This document shows, in pieces, positions 1 to 10,116 of a stretch of DNA of 64,000 nucleotides. The stretch's first letter is position 1. Each line of letters starts with the position of its first letter. The notes under the pieces were generated by a model. The model saw nothing but the letters and a program-made list of their open reading frames with translations, had not been told where the DNA came from and made no database searches. Source of the DNA: Odiellus spinosus (taxonomy: Eukaryota; Arthropoda; Arachnida; Opiliones; Phalangiidae); contig OY987228.1 in assembly GCA_963920705.1 (NCBI GenBank), positions 1,178,001 through 1,242,000 on the forward strand. The letters are read 5' to 3'. The translations under genes were made by a program, and so were the position numbers.

Positions 1-354
1 ATAAAAGATCATATATGTTTAGTTTATTGGACAATATTTCCAATATCAAAATTATATAAGGGGGGTTATAGGTTAGAGCCCTTTCCTAAGTATTATGGTA
101 ATGCATAAAAGCCTCATTGCTTTTTCGAATATATTACCCGAATATATCTACCCTAGCTGGTCTCGTGTCGGGATTCGTGGGAAGGGGCGACGTTGAAACG
201 AGATAAATCTTAATAGCCCTGGTATATATATATTTGTAATGGAAAGAGCCCGGGCTCCTTCACATAATTTGGAAAATGTAGGGCTCACCTCGGTCTCGAG
301 AAATAAAAATATATAAGCTGCAGCTTGCCTCGGGCTCACAAATTTATTCGTCTG

Positions 355-535
355 TTTATACGCCTCACCTCTAGCTCATTTTTCCATAAAACAAACGTTT
401 GAGCTAGGGCTCAAGCTCAGGTTTTTTCAAAATTTTCCTGGGCTCAGCTCAAGCTCAAGTTTTAGCGTTTTTTTGGTCGTACCTCGCTCAAATCAAGCTC
501 GGGCTCAACGAATTGAGGTGAGCCCGCACAGCTAT
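355..535. repeat. Degenerate GAGCTC/GGGCTC-rich tandem repeat
   Basis: Short words such as gggctcaagctc, gagctaggg and aagctcggg recur at irregular spacing, with weaker copies (cgggctcc, agggctcacc) back to about 250. It reads as a decayed minisatellite. No gene is visible in 1-620; open frames here are short and built on these words. Confidence 0.6.
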
Positions 536-629
536 GGGCGAGATCAACAGTTGAGCCTGTGGAGTTATAATTGGTGCCGGAACAGGCGATTTTATTAGAT
601 CCGAATTGAGAGTATTAGTTGTCCTAGCC

Positions 630-1290
630 GTGTCAATGCGATCTTCAATGGTCATTGACATTGGAGTGTACTGTGTCTTGTTTGATTAACATGACGCTTG
701 ATATTTCCGGCAAGTGTTTCTATTGAGATCATGTCATTTACGATTGGCGCTATGTTTGTACATTCTCACCACTTAGGACTTTTGCCAAAATTATGAGCCC
801 AAACCGTGTCTCCTTTATTGAATGATTTGTTGATGTTTGGTTGTACTGTTTTTCCGCCATTTGAAAGTGGAGGTCGAAGACAGTCTAAACGACTGCCGAG
901 TTCTCTTTTGAGGAACAGCGAAGCAAGAGATTGTCCTTCGTCGTTTTGCGAACGTCTAATTGGAAATAATATTTTAGCGAGGCGTGATTTAATAGTACCT
1001 TCTTTGACTTTTGCAAGTTCACTTTTGAGAATGCTCTCTCAGCAAACCTGTTTGATGGCGGATGATATGGAGCAATGGTTAACTACTTGATTCCATTCTC
1101 CCTGATGAAGAGCTAGAATTGATTACTGGTGAAATTCGTTCCATTATCCGTTACGACGCATATTGGTAAACCATAATGAGAAAAGATATCTCCGAGTATT
1201 TTTATAGTAACTTGAGATGTAGAGATTTTGACCGGAACAGCTTCGATCAATTTGAATATGTATCTAGAAAAACAAGAATCATTTCTAATC
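630..1290 (-). pseudogene. Ty3/Gypsy integrase remnant (core plus C-terminal module)
   Basis: Read on the minus strand with frame shifts, this stretch gives the catalytic core and C-terminus of a Ty3/Gypsy integrase, the enzyme that inserts retrotransposon cDNA. The first Asp lies in a DTYSN context near 1275, then IEAVPVK, HYGLP and the second Asp in VVTDNGTNF near 1150, then the Glu in FAERAFSKV near 1035. Downstream come GSRLDCLRPPLS, KGDTVWAHNFG and a final IKRHVNQTR near 690, matching the usual order of the family tail (RPLR...LRP...VWVR..RHVDQ.R). At least two stops and two frame shifts make it dead. The plus-strand open frame at 806-1090 is its antisense shadow. Family assignment rests on motif order, not on a search; the element's LTRs were not found. 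Confidence 0.85.
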
Positions 1291-1314
1291 AGGTAGTTAC
1301 TTTTTTCGAATTAC

Positions 1315-1412
1315 GTGAAAGGTCACATGACATCCGGCTACACCGGAAGTCTTAACGGACAGACAGACAAACAGAAACGACCAGTGTAAAACCTCCCCCT
1401 GATTTAGAGCTC
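1315..1412 (+). repeat. Repeat A, truncated 3' end
   Basis: It carries the repeat A tail order: ggctacaccggaag, then an acaga-rich run, then cgaccagtgtaaaacctcc. It breaks off inside the terminal hairpin after cccctga. It is the shortest copy of the family in the window and lies just upstream (on the minus strand) of the Gypsy relic. Confidence 0.7.
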
Positions 1413-1569
1413 AGTTATTAGCTAATTCATTTATCAACGGATTTAAGGTGTTTCCATCAATGAAAAATTATTTTATTCAAATCCTTTTTTTAATTACTAC
1501 AAAGAGAGGGAGGAGTGTTTAATAGGCTTTTTATAAGAAGATAAAATTGTTAAATAAAGTTATTATAAA

Positions 1570-2289
1570 AGTTTACCCTTGACACCCTTATTTTAAAAAT
1601 TTTAACTTGGGTAAAACATTGTTTCAATTTTACGATTTAAATAAACGTGCTATACAAATAAATCTCACTTTTAGAATGACTCAACTTAAAAGTATGGTGT
1701 ACTTCAGAAATTCCGAGTATTCGGACATGCATCTCAAATCACAAACCTTCACAGCTGTGGACAAACGCTTAAGAGAAACCGTTAAATTACAACCATCAAG
1801 CACGCGGCGTTCCCGAGAATATTGAAGAACAAGTATTACCTTTTTCCGAGGACGTCATGACGATCCTTCAACAAGTTAGGAAGACAATTGAACGTCGACC
1901 TCGTTTTTGTCTGGAAAAATCCTTAAAAGACACCAGTTCCAGCCATATTTGCAAAAGATTCAATAGTTAAACGAAGTAGACTATCCGAAACGACTTGAAT
2001 TTTGTCAGTGGTTTTTGGCCCGAGTGAACGACTTAGGTTTCCCACGAATTCTGCTAGTTTCTAACGAGGCAAATTTTTCGCGGGACGGAATACTCTCAAA
2101 TTACGTCACTGTCATGAGTGGAGACAATAAAATCCCTACGGAGATAATTTGATTGGACCCGTCTTTTTACAACTCAGGCCAGAATTCTGAAACGGTGGAA
2201 TTTGGTTATATGGTTCAAGAGGCTTTTTCACTGATAGTCACCAAAATTACTAGCAACTGAATATTTAAAGACTTTAACAACACCCTGTA
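1570..2289 (+). mobile_element. Mariner-like element relic ending at the palindrome edge
   Basis: The stretch holds a decayed mariner/IS630-type transposase (separate entry) and ends in aacaccctgta followed by TATA. That terminus matches the terminal inverted repeat of the element on the palindrome axis (ccctgta then TA at 14045-14053). The TIR end at 2289 lies only 5 bp outside the left boundary of the giant palindrome (2295). The 5' TIR was not identified, so the start is approximate. Confidence 0.65.
1720..2190 (+). pseudogene. Mariner/IS630-type transposase fragment
   Basis: Conceptual translation gives, in more than one frame, an N-terminal helix-turn-helix-like piece (QPSSTRRSREY) and then the catalytic-core entry: YPKRLEFCQWFLAR near 1981 and SNEANFSRDG near 2060. 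Insect mariner-like transposases usually read LFSDEANFTRDG there, so the first catalytic Asp is present as Asn (SNEA) in this copy. Stops and frame shifts follow (PTEII, stop, LDPSF). The protein cuts and joins transposon ends at TA sites; this copy cannot do so. It belongs to the same broad type as the axis transposase, but different parts of the protein survive in each, so identity cannot be measured. Confidence 0.75.
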
Positions 2290-4233
2290 TATACTAAAAC
2301 TCTCAAAAATAGTCCGTAAAGTGCAGTTCGTTTAGCAGTCGGTTTTTAATGTAATTGAACACCACTAAATTTAGTCAAGCAGTGTTAAGTTAATATCAAT
2401 AAATGGCAAACTTTTAAACCAGTTTACTAGTCGTTTCTTCAAACACCGCTATCAATGACAAGTTGGGAAACCAAAATATTACATCCCCGACGCCGACGTT
2501 AACTTAATCTAACCTAAGCCTACCTTAAATAAAAGATGAAAAGAAATGTAGTGTATTGAAAGAGTAGAAGTAACAGGGTGCTTTTGATTCACTTTTCAAT
2601 TTCCCATCTACGTTACGGAGTAAAGCACTTTCCCTTAACCTCAAGGAATCAGAATAAAAAAGGTTGTCCTGCGTTACTCATAATTATGTGCAGCAGGACG
2701 TAGTCCTCTTAATTAGACACACCAAATGAATTGTTTATTTTCCAAGTAAATATAAAAAATACAAATTCTTGAAATATAAATTAACACATCAGTATAGGCT
2801 GTACTGTGTCATTATCAATGATAATCCACTGATTTAATAAGACGAATGATTCAGTCTGGGATAGCAAAGTAGATTAGAAATTACAACGACAAAGATACGG
2901 TAGCAAACTCCTCTTGGACAAAACAATGAAATATTCTAGACAATGTTCTATTTACAATCCATTGTCGGTAGATGATTGACAATTACTTCCGGTACCGTTT
3001 TCGTCTGAAATTCTTGTTGTGACGTGCTAATAGATGACCATTGCTGAATTTTTCATCATACGAGTGATCCCAGTCATTGGAAGAATCCAAGGATGGAGCT
3101 GGTCGAGAGAGGTTATTTTACAAACCCGCTGACAAGACGTCAGTTTCCATTCCTATGATAAAAAAATATCTTAATGACTAAAAATAGATTAATTTCCATA
3201 CCGTTAGTATTTATACTTGAAAAGCTCTTTTTATGTTGAGAATAACGTATTTGTATGAAGAACTGTCGAGCTTTTACTGACTGTAGGTATCTCATATTTC
3301 AAGTCTGAAAACACTCACTGCTTCGCATGTTTCAATTCTTCGTAGCCAGGCCGTCATTTTCTGGTGATAAATGAAAGCCGGGTCGTTGCTCTGTTGACTT
3401 TAAATGGTGACGACATTCAGCGCTGGTTGATCATCTCACTTAAGTCATTGCTTGATCATTTCACTTAAGTCATTGCAGCTCTCTTTCGTTTCGTCTCGTC
3501 TCCTGGTCCGCTAACGAAGTTTACTATATGCGGCTGCTTTTCATTATGAAATTTATCGGAAATTTTTCTTGGTTTTATAGTGGAGAAAATTGAAGCCTAT
3601 TTTTGTTTTTTCCAACATCAGATGTCCATTTTTTATTCAAATCGGTGTATTTTATTGTTTTTTAAACACCTACTCTACTTCTGTTCAAGGAGAGTTTTCA
3701 CGACTTTTATTTTTCTTAAGAGGTTTAACATTTTGTATCAATCCGCCTCAGCTTTAAGCCTTATACACCAATTACCCTTGAACTGGTTAAAATTGTACCG
3801 AGTATAATCGAAGTTATTATGTTATATAGTATATTATCTCTTATCTAAATTATGTCGTTTCAATCTTGGATACCCGCGTAAACGCACCTTTATATAGATT
3901 CTTCAATCCACCCCAAGTTTGCATTAAGCCTAAACCTATACTGCCCGTTATACCTTTGCTTTTTTGACTAAATGATATATATAGAAAATAGCTTAGCGTG
4001 TGCTGCCAACTCAAGCTGGTATTAAACGGTCACATTTCTTTAAATTTTTGCACAATCTCTTAAATATCTTTTAAACTATCTCGAATTTTAAATTTATTTT
4101 CAACTGAATTATTAATTAGATTAAGTTTAACCATATTGATAATTTTAATTATAATATAAATTAATATTGCGTTTCATTTCCGTAAACGATATCACACCAT
4201 AAGCCTAATTTGCATTCATTCCAAAAAGGTAGT

Positions 4234-4240
4234 ATATAAA
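4234..4240 (+). promoter_or_regulatory. TATA box of repeat A copy 1
   Basis: TATATAA stands in the context ggtagtatataaaccc. The same box precedes the structured segment in copy 2 (28818-28825), copy 3 (tatatata, 55541-55548) and the variant copy (50608-50615), always followed some 25-45 bp later by an ATCGAG/GCGAG-type word. Conserved position in independent copies argues for a real Pol II core promoter; no transcript evidence is available here. Confidence 0.5.
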
Positions 4241-4259
4241 CCCTTCGAAAGCCTTTATT

Positions 4260-4834
4260 AATCGAGTGATGTGTCCATGAAGTTGAGAGGAAAACCCCCT
4301 CCCTTCAATGTCTTGTTGATTCTTGATCTCTAGGCGCTTGGTTCGCAAAGCTAATTTACCCATTGGTGGGGCGATGTTTGGAGAGTGGAAGATTGATGAG
4401 GACCATATTAGTGAGGGACTACTTGCTAGTATGGCCCGCTGAGATCGGAAACTGGAGGTTGGACCTTGGTGTAGGTATGGTCGAAGGTGATTATAACAGT
4501 GGGAGACGTCCCATTGCTTATAATCGCCTTCAACTGTACAGCATCGAGGTTTGACCGTAAAGTGGATGGTGAAATGCGAAAATATGCAATTGGAGACGTC
4601 CTGTTGTATATAATTGCACGACACCTGAAACTCAATGTGGCAGCCACGTTTAAAGGAGGTAATTCCCGTTAAACGGAATTGAACGATAAGCTGGCATGAT
4701 TACGTCTCTAGACATTTGGCTCCACGAGCTAGGTCACGTGATTCCCGTTTACACAGGATATCTGCTTACACAGGAAGTGACACACACACGACCAGTGTAA
4801 AACTTCCCCCTGAACTAAAGTTCAATCGGGGAGG
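4260..4834 (+). ncRNA. Putative structured non-coding transcript of repeat A
   Basis: This is the segment between the TATA box and the 3' stem-loop. Two hairpins are visible: 4489-4525 (GATTATAA pairs with TTATAATC; the tip is GGGAGACGTCCC) and 4586-4617 (GCAATT pairs with AATTGC; the tip holds GGAGACGTCC). Both expose the same GAGACGTCC core, and both are kept in copies 2 and 3. A short inverted repeat around cccgttaaacgg follows near 4664. The segment ends in a third stem-loop at 4803-4834 that overlaps AG|GTAAAAAG, a good 5' splice site. Open frames on either strand (for example 4205-4624 minus) are not conserved in other copies. That it is transcribed, and that the splice site is used, are inferences. 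Confidence 0.4.
4803..4834 (+). other. Conserved terminal stem-loop of repeat A
   Basis: Outer stem CCTCCCC/GGGGAGG (CTTCCCC here), inner stem TGAACT/AGTTCA, loop AA. The same hairpin recurs at 5131-5162, 29375-29406 and 56106-56137, in a compensated form at 50791-50823 and 50870-50900, and mirrored at 21994-22025 and 21666-21697. It is always followed by GTAAAAA or GTAAGAAG. Confidence 0.8.
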
Positions 4835-4836
4835 TA

Positions 4837-4975
4837 AAAAGAGCGTAATAACGGTATGAATAAATAGCCAGGCTAGCTTAAACGGAGAATGAAAGGCCGA
4901 AAAAACCTATTTTTAATCGATTAAGAATGCTAAAATAATGAGAAAACTATTATATAACTCACCAAAAATATCTTG
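4837..4975 (+). repeat. Repeat B segment (139 bp)
   Basis: It runs from gcgtaataacggtatgaat to ccaaaaatatct. The same segment closes both copies of the 2,117-bp tandem unit (about 31910-32041 and 34026-34159) and starts the nested unit at 45485. Here it lies between two copies of the repeat A 3' end, so it splits or joins them. Confidence 0.8.
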
Positions 4976-5167
4976 TGCAGCCACGCTTAAAGGAGGTAAT
5001 TCCTCGGAATTGAACGATAAGCTGGTCTCTAGACTTTTTGCTCCACGAGCTAGGTCACTTGATATCCGGTTACACCGGAAGTAGTGTACGCCGGAAGTGA
5101 CACACACACACAGACACGACCAGTGTAAAACCTCCCCCTGAACTTAAGTTCAGTCGGGGAGGTAAAA
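4976..5167 (+). repeat. Second repeat A 3' end, directly downstream of repeat B
   Basis: From gcagccacgcttaaaggagg to the stem-loop and taaaaag it repeats 4640-4836 with a few indels. The loop region here is GAACTTAAGTTC, a perfect palindrome. The result is a tandem pair of 3' ends separated by repeat B. Confidence 0.8.
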
Positions 5168-5259
5168 AGACATAACATGCAGAAACCGGCAAAAATGTTT
5201 GTTTCTCACTAAAGTCTCTTTTAACTAGGGCTCGAGAAAGTTATTAGATCAAATATTAC

Positions 5260-5595
5260 CAGAAGCCGATAAAACCCTCCTTTGAAGTCTACTACTCCAA
5301 TGTTCCATATAGCGCTCCTATCTGTATGGGTAAAATTTCCAATTTTACGAGTTAGAAGAGGTCCTACTTCATCCCCCCTGTCTACGGAAAGTTAGAAATT
5401 CTCTCTCTCCACAACCGACGACGTTTTTGGACGAACTCCAAGGCTGCTAGAGATATTCGCTCGACGAACTCCCGCTTCGAAAACATCTACCGTTAGGAGG
5501 CGTACGAATCGCGCCTTTTGAGAATAACCCATTGAGAGAGGGGTAGACAAGACCCGGGAGTAATAGACTTCAAAGGAGGGTTTCATCGGCTTCTG
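5260..5595. mobile_element. 336-bp MITE with 7-bp target duplication (left arm)
   Basis: The ends are inverted repeats of about 40 bp starting CAGAAGCCGATRAAACCC and continuing through CCTTTGAAGTCTAYTACTCC. They are flanked by a perfect direct repeat ATATTAC (5253-5259 and 5596-5602), the expected target-site duplication. No transposase is inside, so the element is non-autonomous. The mirror copy is at 21233-21568. The superfamily is not assigned; a 7-bp duplication excludes mariner (TA) elements. Confidence 0.85.
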
Positions 5596-5706
5596 ATATT
5601 ACATACTAAACACAACAGAGAGCTTGAAACAGTCTTTGGCCTTTTCTGACTAAATTATTCCCCAGTAGGTATATTACTCGAATTAAATCAGTTGATGGTG
5701 ATAGCT

Positions 5707-6081
5707 TCATTTTCCTCGATATATTTTTAAATCAAGTTTTTTTTGTATGGACGCATTTGGTATGATTATTTTTATAAAATGCCTTACGACCGAAATGTAA
5801 AACCACAAGTAATCAAAACAATTTAGTTTCCTTCCAGAATACCCATAAACGAATCTCAAAGATAAAACGGACATGAACAGAATGGCCACCAGGATGGTCA
5901 GCCAAACTACTCCGTCTATTCCACCCAATGAAAATCTTTTGCCTTGAGCGTTCCGGTCATTCGCGAGGTCTACGATAGACACGAGTCTAACTTCATCCAT
6001 TCGCACTGTGGGAGAATAGTGAATTGCGTAGGGTTGATCGGGATACATATGGTTATACGCGGTAAGTAGCGTGTCTACAAG
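5707..6081 (-). CDS. Terminal exon of an unidentified membrane protein (intact copy)
   Basis: On the minus strand the sequence reads ctccttttgtttgcag and then an open frame of 125 codons from 6081 to a stop ending at 5707. The tract plus CAG is a strong 3' splice site, so the frame probably begins mid-gene. Residues: a polar part with HMYPDQPYAIHYSPTVRMDE, then RFSLGGIDGVVW, one clear membrane helix (WLTILVAILFMSVLSLRFVY, about residues 70-90) and a short basic tail with GYSGRK. This looks like the C-terminus of a type I membrane protein: lumenal end, single helix, cytosolic tail. I do not recognise the family. Upstream exons were not found within the arm. The right-arm copy is frameshifted in the helix. 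It could also be a retained piece of a duplicated gene. Confidence 0.55.
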   Translation of the reverse strand, partial: LVDTLLTAYNHMYPDQPYAIHYSPTVRMDEVRLVSIVDLANDRNAQGKRFSLGGIDGVVWLTILVAILFMSVLSLRFVYGYSGRKLNCFDYLWFYISVVRHFIKIIIPNASIQKKLDLKIYRGK

Positions 6082-6469
6082 CTGCAAACAAAAGGAGAAT
6101 ATATATTAGCACTGAATTTATTTACGCTATCGTGAATACGCAGTCTGCTATAATACACCAATATATATTATTAAAAAATATACAGATCTTCAATCTTCAC
6201 ACATCATTGCCTTCCGTGGGCTTTTGTTGCTCTGTTTTTTCTGGCCAGTTAGATGATGAAAACGTGTCCCAACCAGTGGTGAAAATAATCGCATCTGATT
6301 CAATGCAAAGCGTGACGTAACCTCTTAACATAAAGGTCTTCGATTCGCTTAGCTATCTTCCCGTTTCATTTCATCAACTACATTAGATAAGGTAAGGTAG
6401 AGAAAAGGAAACAAGGTCCAAGGCCCTTGAACTTATTTCCTCCCGGAGTGACCAACTATTCGGGCTGCG

Positions 6470-7312
6470 TCCGCTTGCGCATTTTCATTTGCGCAGTTGC
6501 CATTTGCGCGGTTTCCCATTTACGTATTTCCATTTGCGCGGTTTCCAGTTACGAAGTTTTCCATTTTGCGCGGTTTGCCATTCGAACTGTTTTTCTTTGC
6601 GCCGATTGGAACGAAACCAAACCCATAGACTGAACTACAAGCGGGTTTCGATTAATTGGTACAGTAAAATTGTTCCTGCATCATAAGGTGGTTTTTCATT
6701 AGACGAATCCCATCGACCGATTTCACATTCAACCGTCGAGTATTATTCGACCGTCGAATACCATTCGACTGAAAAACCCGCACTTCGCCGGTTTTTGATT
6801 CGATCCAATGGGATGGAATTAAAAAAAAATTATTTCAAGGGATCGCAAAGATCAAAGCGGAATATCTTGCGAGACTTATAATAATTTAGTGGTTAGTAAA
6901 TGAGCACTACATCCAAAAATTATTTTTAAATATTATTTAAAATTTATATTTAGAAGATAAAAATATTCTTAAATTACCGAAAGATAACTTTATAAAGCGA
7001 ATTGCCCATTTACATTTACTTTTATATTTTGAGAAATATTAAAATCGGGCTAATTTCAAACTGCCACCTAACCTAAACTTACCTAACCTTACTTATAATA
7101 TAGCAAGAGGGACAAGCTAGTTCGGGTGATTAACTAACCTAATCTAATCAAACGTAACCTAACCTAACCTGCAAATGAACACTGTGCAAAATAAATGGAA
7201 ACTTGTTGAAATATAGAACTGAGCAAATGAAAAACTGCGCAAAAGGAAATGCGCTTGTGGGAACTGCGCAAAAGGGAACTGGGCAATTGGAACCTTACCA
7301 ACGCTTCAGGGC
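6470..7312. repeat. Fold-back minisatellite pair (TTTGCGCAGTTTCCAT type), left arm
   Basis: At 6470-6605 a degenerate tandem array of units like catttgcgcggtttcc runs on the plus strand. At 7195-7312 the complement runs in tandem (ggaaactgcgcaaa type). The two arrays bracket about 590 bp of AT-rich DNA with CCTAACCT runs, giving a fold-back structure. The short open frames over the arrays (6427-6686, 7203-7385) are repeat artefacts. Confidence 0.65.
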
Positions 7313-7383
7313 TTTTTTAAACAATTTTGGTTTGACTCGAGGGGAAGAAACGATCCGGAGGCAAAGAGAGAGCGCCTTGCAAT

Positions 7384-7740
7384 GATATTGCTTCAGGCAA
7401 CGCGAAGCAAATTTGAAAATCAAGGAAATGCTTCGCCCGATATATTTGTCGCTTTTGCTAGAAGCTAGGTTTAATCGCGAGCCGAGAAACGTTTTTAAGA
7501 GAAAGAGAGGTTGTTCCCCTAAAATTGCTTCGCTTTGCTAAAATCGCGATACGCGAAGCAGATTGTCGCGATTTAAAAACTGCTTCGAAGTAAAATTCGT
7601 TGAGGCTGGCGAAACCCCTTTAAAAATCGCAAAAATGCTTTGCCCTATACTATCTTCGCTTTTGCTTCAAGCTAGATTTACTCATTTTTAAAGGTAGAAT
7701 GGCTGCTAGCCAGAAAAATGCTTCACTTTCCAAAAAAAAA
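7384..7740. repeat. GAAGC/GCTTC-rich degenerate repeat
   Basis: The words gaagca, tgcttcg and atcgcgat recur on both strands through this stretch, followed by a poly-A run (7731-7743). No gene is seen from 7390 to 8290. It is mirrored at about 19085-19440. Confidence 0.45.
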
Positions 7741-8296
7741 AAATAGAATTCATTGCAAGAAGCGAATCAGATTTTTAGAATTATTTTTAAAATTGACATG
7801 GCATAATCACAACATATTAGACACTCTTTGATTACCCAAAGAACTAAAATTAATGTTTATTTCCGAGCCCGTGTATTGAAAACGATGTGTAATTTTCGAT
7901 ATTTCTTTTATTATTTTTAATTTTGGATTGTTCAATGCCGATCACCACCTAAATGGCGTTTAGCCGCTGTTATGCGCAAACCGGAACTGTTTATTCCAAA
8001 GGGAATGAAACTTAAAAAGTCCAAAAATAATAATATAAAACTAAAGTTAGCAGATGCCAGGAAGTAGGTTAAATTGCGGGAAGAGTTATATGACAATATA
8101 AACAAGTAAAATGGCCACTTCGACTCCTCGCCATTTTTTTCAATGGCTTGCTCATAGTCATAGATGATAGACCTAACGCTACGAACGTGTCATGGGCACA
8201 TTGAGTAAAATGGGCCCGGAATTCGAACTGAACTGCGCATAAGTTGTATGTTATATGTCGAAATAAAATCTCTGACTTTCTTTTCTCTACAGAATT

Positions 8297-8323
8297 AATA
8301 ATAATAATAATAATAATAATAAT
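8297..8323. repeat. (AAT)n microsatellite, left arm
   Basis: Nine uninterrupted aat units. The right-arm mirror (18505-18529) is slightly shorter, one of the arm differences. Confidence 0.9.
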
Positions 8324-8529
8324 TGTTTCGCAACTACGTTGCAGGCAACCACGAAGTCAAAGCCTATAATATGTGGTTTCTGGTACCATTACACAGTACG
8401 CAAAAATTAAAATGCTAATTCTAACATGATCGTAGTATTGATTCAAAATATAGAAGATAATAGTTAAATTTTGCGAAGGAAGTCGGCGTTTATGAAAGAA
8501 ATTTTTTAACGTGAGGGACCTGACCGGTT

Positions 8530-9152
8530 GACCGGTATGTACCCATTTCACCCAAAATATTTCGCCCAAAATTATCTATTCCCATTTAGCCCAAGGCATT
8601 TTTTGCCCAAAATTATCTATTCCCATTTCGCCCAAGGCATTTGTCGCCCAAAATAATCTATTTCCATTTCGCCCAATCCTACTTCGCTAAAAACTTATTA
8701 TTTGGCCCCAAATTATCGATTCACAATTCGCCCAAACTAAATTTATTAGGTTAGGTTAGGTTAGGTTATCAAATAAATGGTTCTTTAGATACATCAAAAA
8801 GTGCGTGCAGAAATAATTAAACGGGCCCGAGGAACCGATCAAAAGGAAATTGTTCCCGAAGGCTTACCTTCTCTGTATCAAGTCAAGTCTCTACAAATGT
8901 CGAAACACATCCAACTAATGCCGAAACCCGAGGAGACAGATTAATCTTAGGAGTGGATTGGGCGAAATGAGAAATGGACGAAATGGGAATTTGGTGATAT
9001 GGCATTGGGCTAAATAGGATTGGGCCAAACGGGAATTCGGTGAAATGAGATTGGGCGAAATGGGTATTAGGTGAAATGAGATTTGGCGAAACGGGAAATA
9101 GGTGAAATGAAATTGGGCGAGATGAAATTGGGCCAAATGGGGGTAGACCATT
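8530..9152. repeat. Fold-back minisatellite pair (GGGCGAAATGGGAAT type), left arm
   Basis: Units of the type cccatttcgcccaa with aaattatctatt spacers run at 8530-8725. The complementary array (gggcgaaatgggaat) runs at 8945-9152. Between them lie a (TTAGG)4-like run (8744-8769) and about 170 bp without repeats. Two long open frames over 8883-9158 simply translate the array and are not proposed as genes. Confidence 0.7.
8744..8769 (+). repeat. Interstitial (TTAGG)n telomere-like run
   Basis: Five consecutive aggtt units. TTAGG is the usual arthropod telomere unit; single short runs like this are common in insect genomes and do not imply a chromosome end. Confidence 0.75.
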
Positions 9153-9159
9153 TGACACG

Positions 9160-10110
9160 TAATTCGTGGAGAGACAATAAGAACCTTAACCTAGTAAGAA
9201 TTCAAATTTTATAAACAAAAAAAAAATTGTAGAAAAGTCCGTGAAAAGTCAAAGAAATGGCTAAATTTCGGCTAAGCCTAATTTAAAGTTTGATTAACAA
9301 TTTGACATGTTCGCGCGAGCAGAAACACACGTGAGTGCCGGGCACGAGCCTCCCAACTATAGACAGTTACTGGTGCGACCAGGACAACCAACGGGAGGTT
9401 ATATTATATTACTCTTGACGAATAATTAACGTAAAGGTCCTCCCTTTCAAGGACTATAACCGTTGTACAACTACTCATGACTCATGCACGACTAATTACA
9501 ATAAAAGTAATGGTATACATAAACACCCTATCCAATGAGGACGTATAGTATAGCCGCGGTAGTAGTTAAAAGCACATACACCTTTGAGCAAATAATTAAA
9601 CTATATCACACTCATTGTACCAAACTGTTTTATAGAAACTTTTACTTTGAGCTTCAAAGGTTTCCTACCCTAGTTAGAATGCAGTTAATTCGATTAATTA
9701 GACATAATCTGAAGATTTAGGAAGATATTAATTTGGTTGTGGTTTTACAGTAAAGTTAAGTAAGGATGATACCGGACGCTAAAACTATCTCTCAATGTTC
9801 TTAGGGGCTACAATTCGTTCTTGGATTGGTATAATGAAAATGTTTATACTAATGTTCAGTGAGAACACTGATATTTGGTATTATCGTACGAAAACACCTC
9901 TTATTTTAGTTACGCTTAACTACGTTGTGGGTTGCACAAAGTATCATTTTTCGTAGCTTATACGATCAGTGGCATACCGCCACCGTTGCCGTTGGCACTA
10001 CCAAAGCCACTGGCTTTCGCCTAAACACGTTCCTTAACAAGATAGTTTGTCGTTGGTTGGTAGGTGAAAATCAATTAATTGCGGAACAGGAATAACTTAA
10101 AGAAAATACC
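9160..10110. other. No gene recognised (left arm)
   Basis: The stretch is AT-rich. Small open frames (for example 9535-9720 plus) lack a promoter, splice context or recognisable domain. Nothing else is supportable. Confidence 0.5.
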
Positions 10111-10116
10111 ACTTAA

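Larger units (their letters stand above)
2460..4836 (+). repeat. Repeat A copy 1 (left arm)
   Basis: The dispersed family starts with AAGTTGGGAAACCAAAATA after an AC dinucleotide and ends with the stem-loop and taaaaag. Internal landmarks occur in the same order in other copies: a CCTAAGCC run, the CAGTCATTGGAAGAATCCA block (3074), the TCACCAG/GGCCAGGCCGTC block (3345), the minisatellite-D-like unit near 3850, a TATA box (4234) and the structured 3' segment. No open frame is conserved between copies, so it is non-coding. Other copies: 21992-24368 (mirror), 26258-29412, 52862-56142; partial copies at 1315, 4976, 40331 (inverted), 43078 and 50590. Confidence 0.85.

Noticed and set aside
566..590. 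LTR primer-binding site (attggtgccggaac)
   Set aside because: TGG start is suggestive, but no LTR ends precede it and the adjacent Gypsy relic runs on the opposite strand with its C-terminus here.
806..1090. 94-codon plus-strand ORF
   Set aside because: It is antisense to a recognisable Gypsy integrase remnant on the minus strand.
4803..4840. Bacterial intrinsic terminator (GC hairpin followed by TAAAAAG)
   Set aside because: The genome is eukaryotic, the tail is A-rich rather than T-rich, and a splice-donor reading fits the conserved GTAARAAG better.
8744..8769. Telomere or former chromosome end
   Set aside because: Only five units, repeated in many places and inside a dispersed fold-back repeat.
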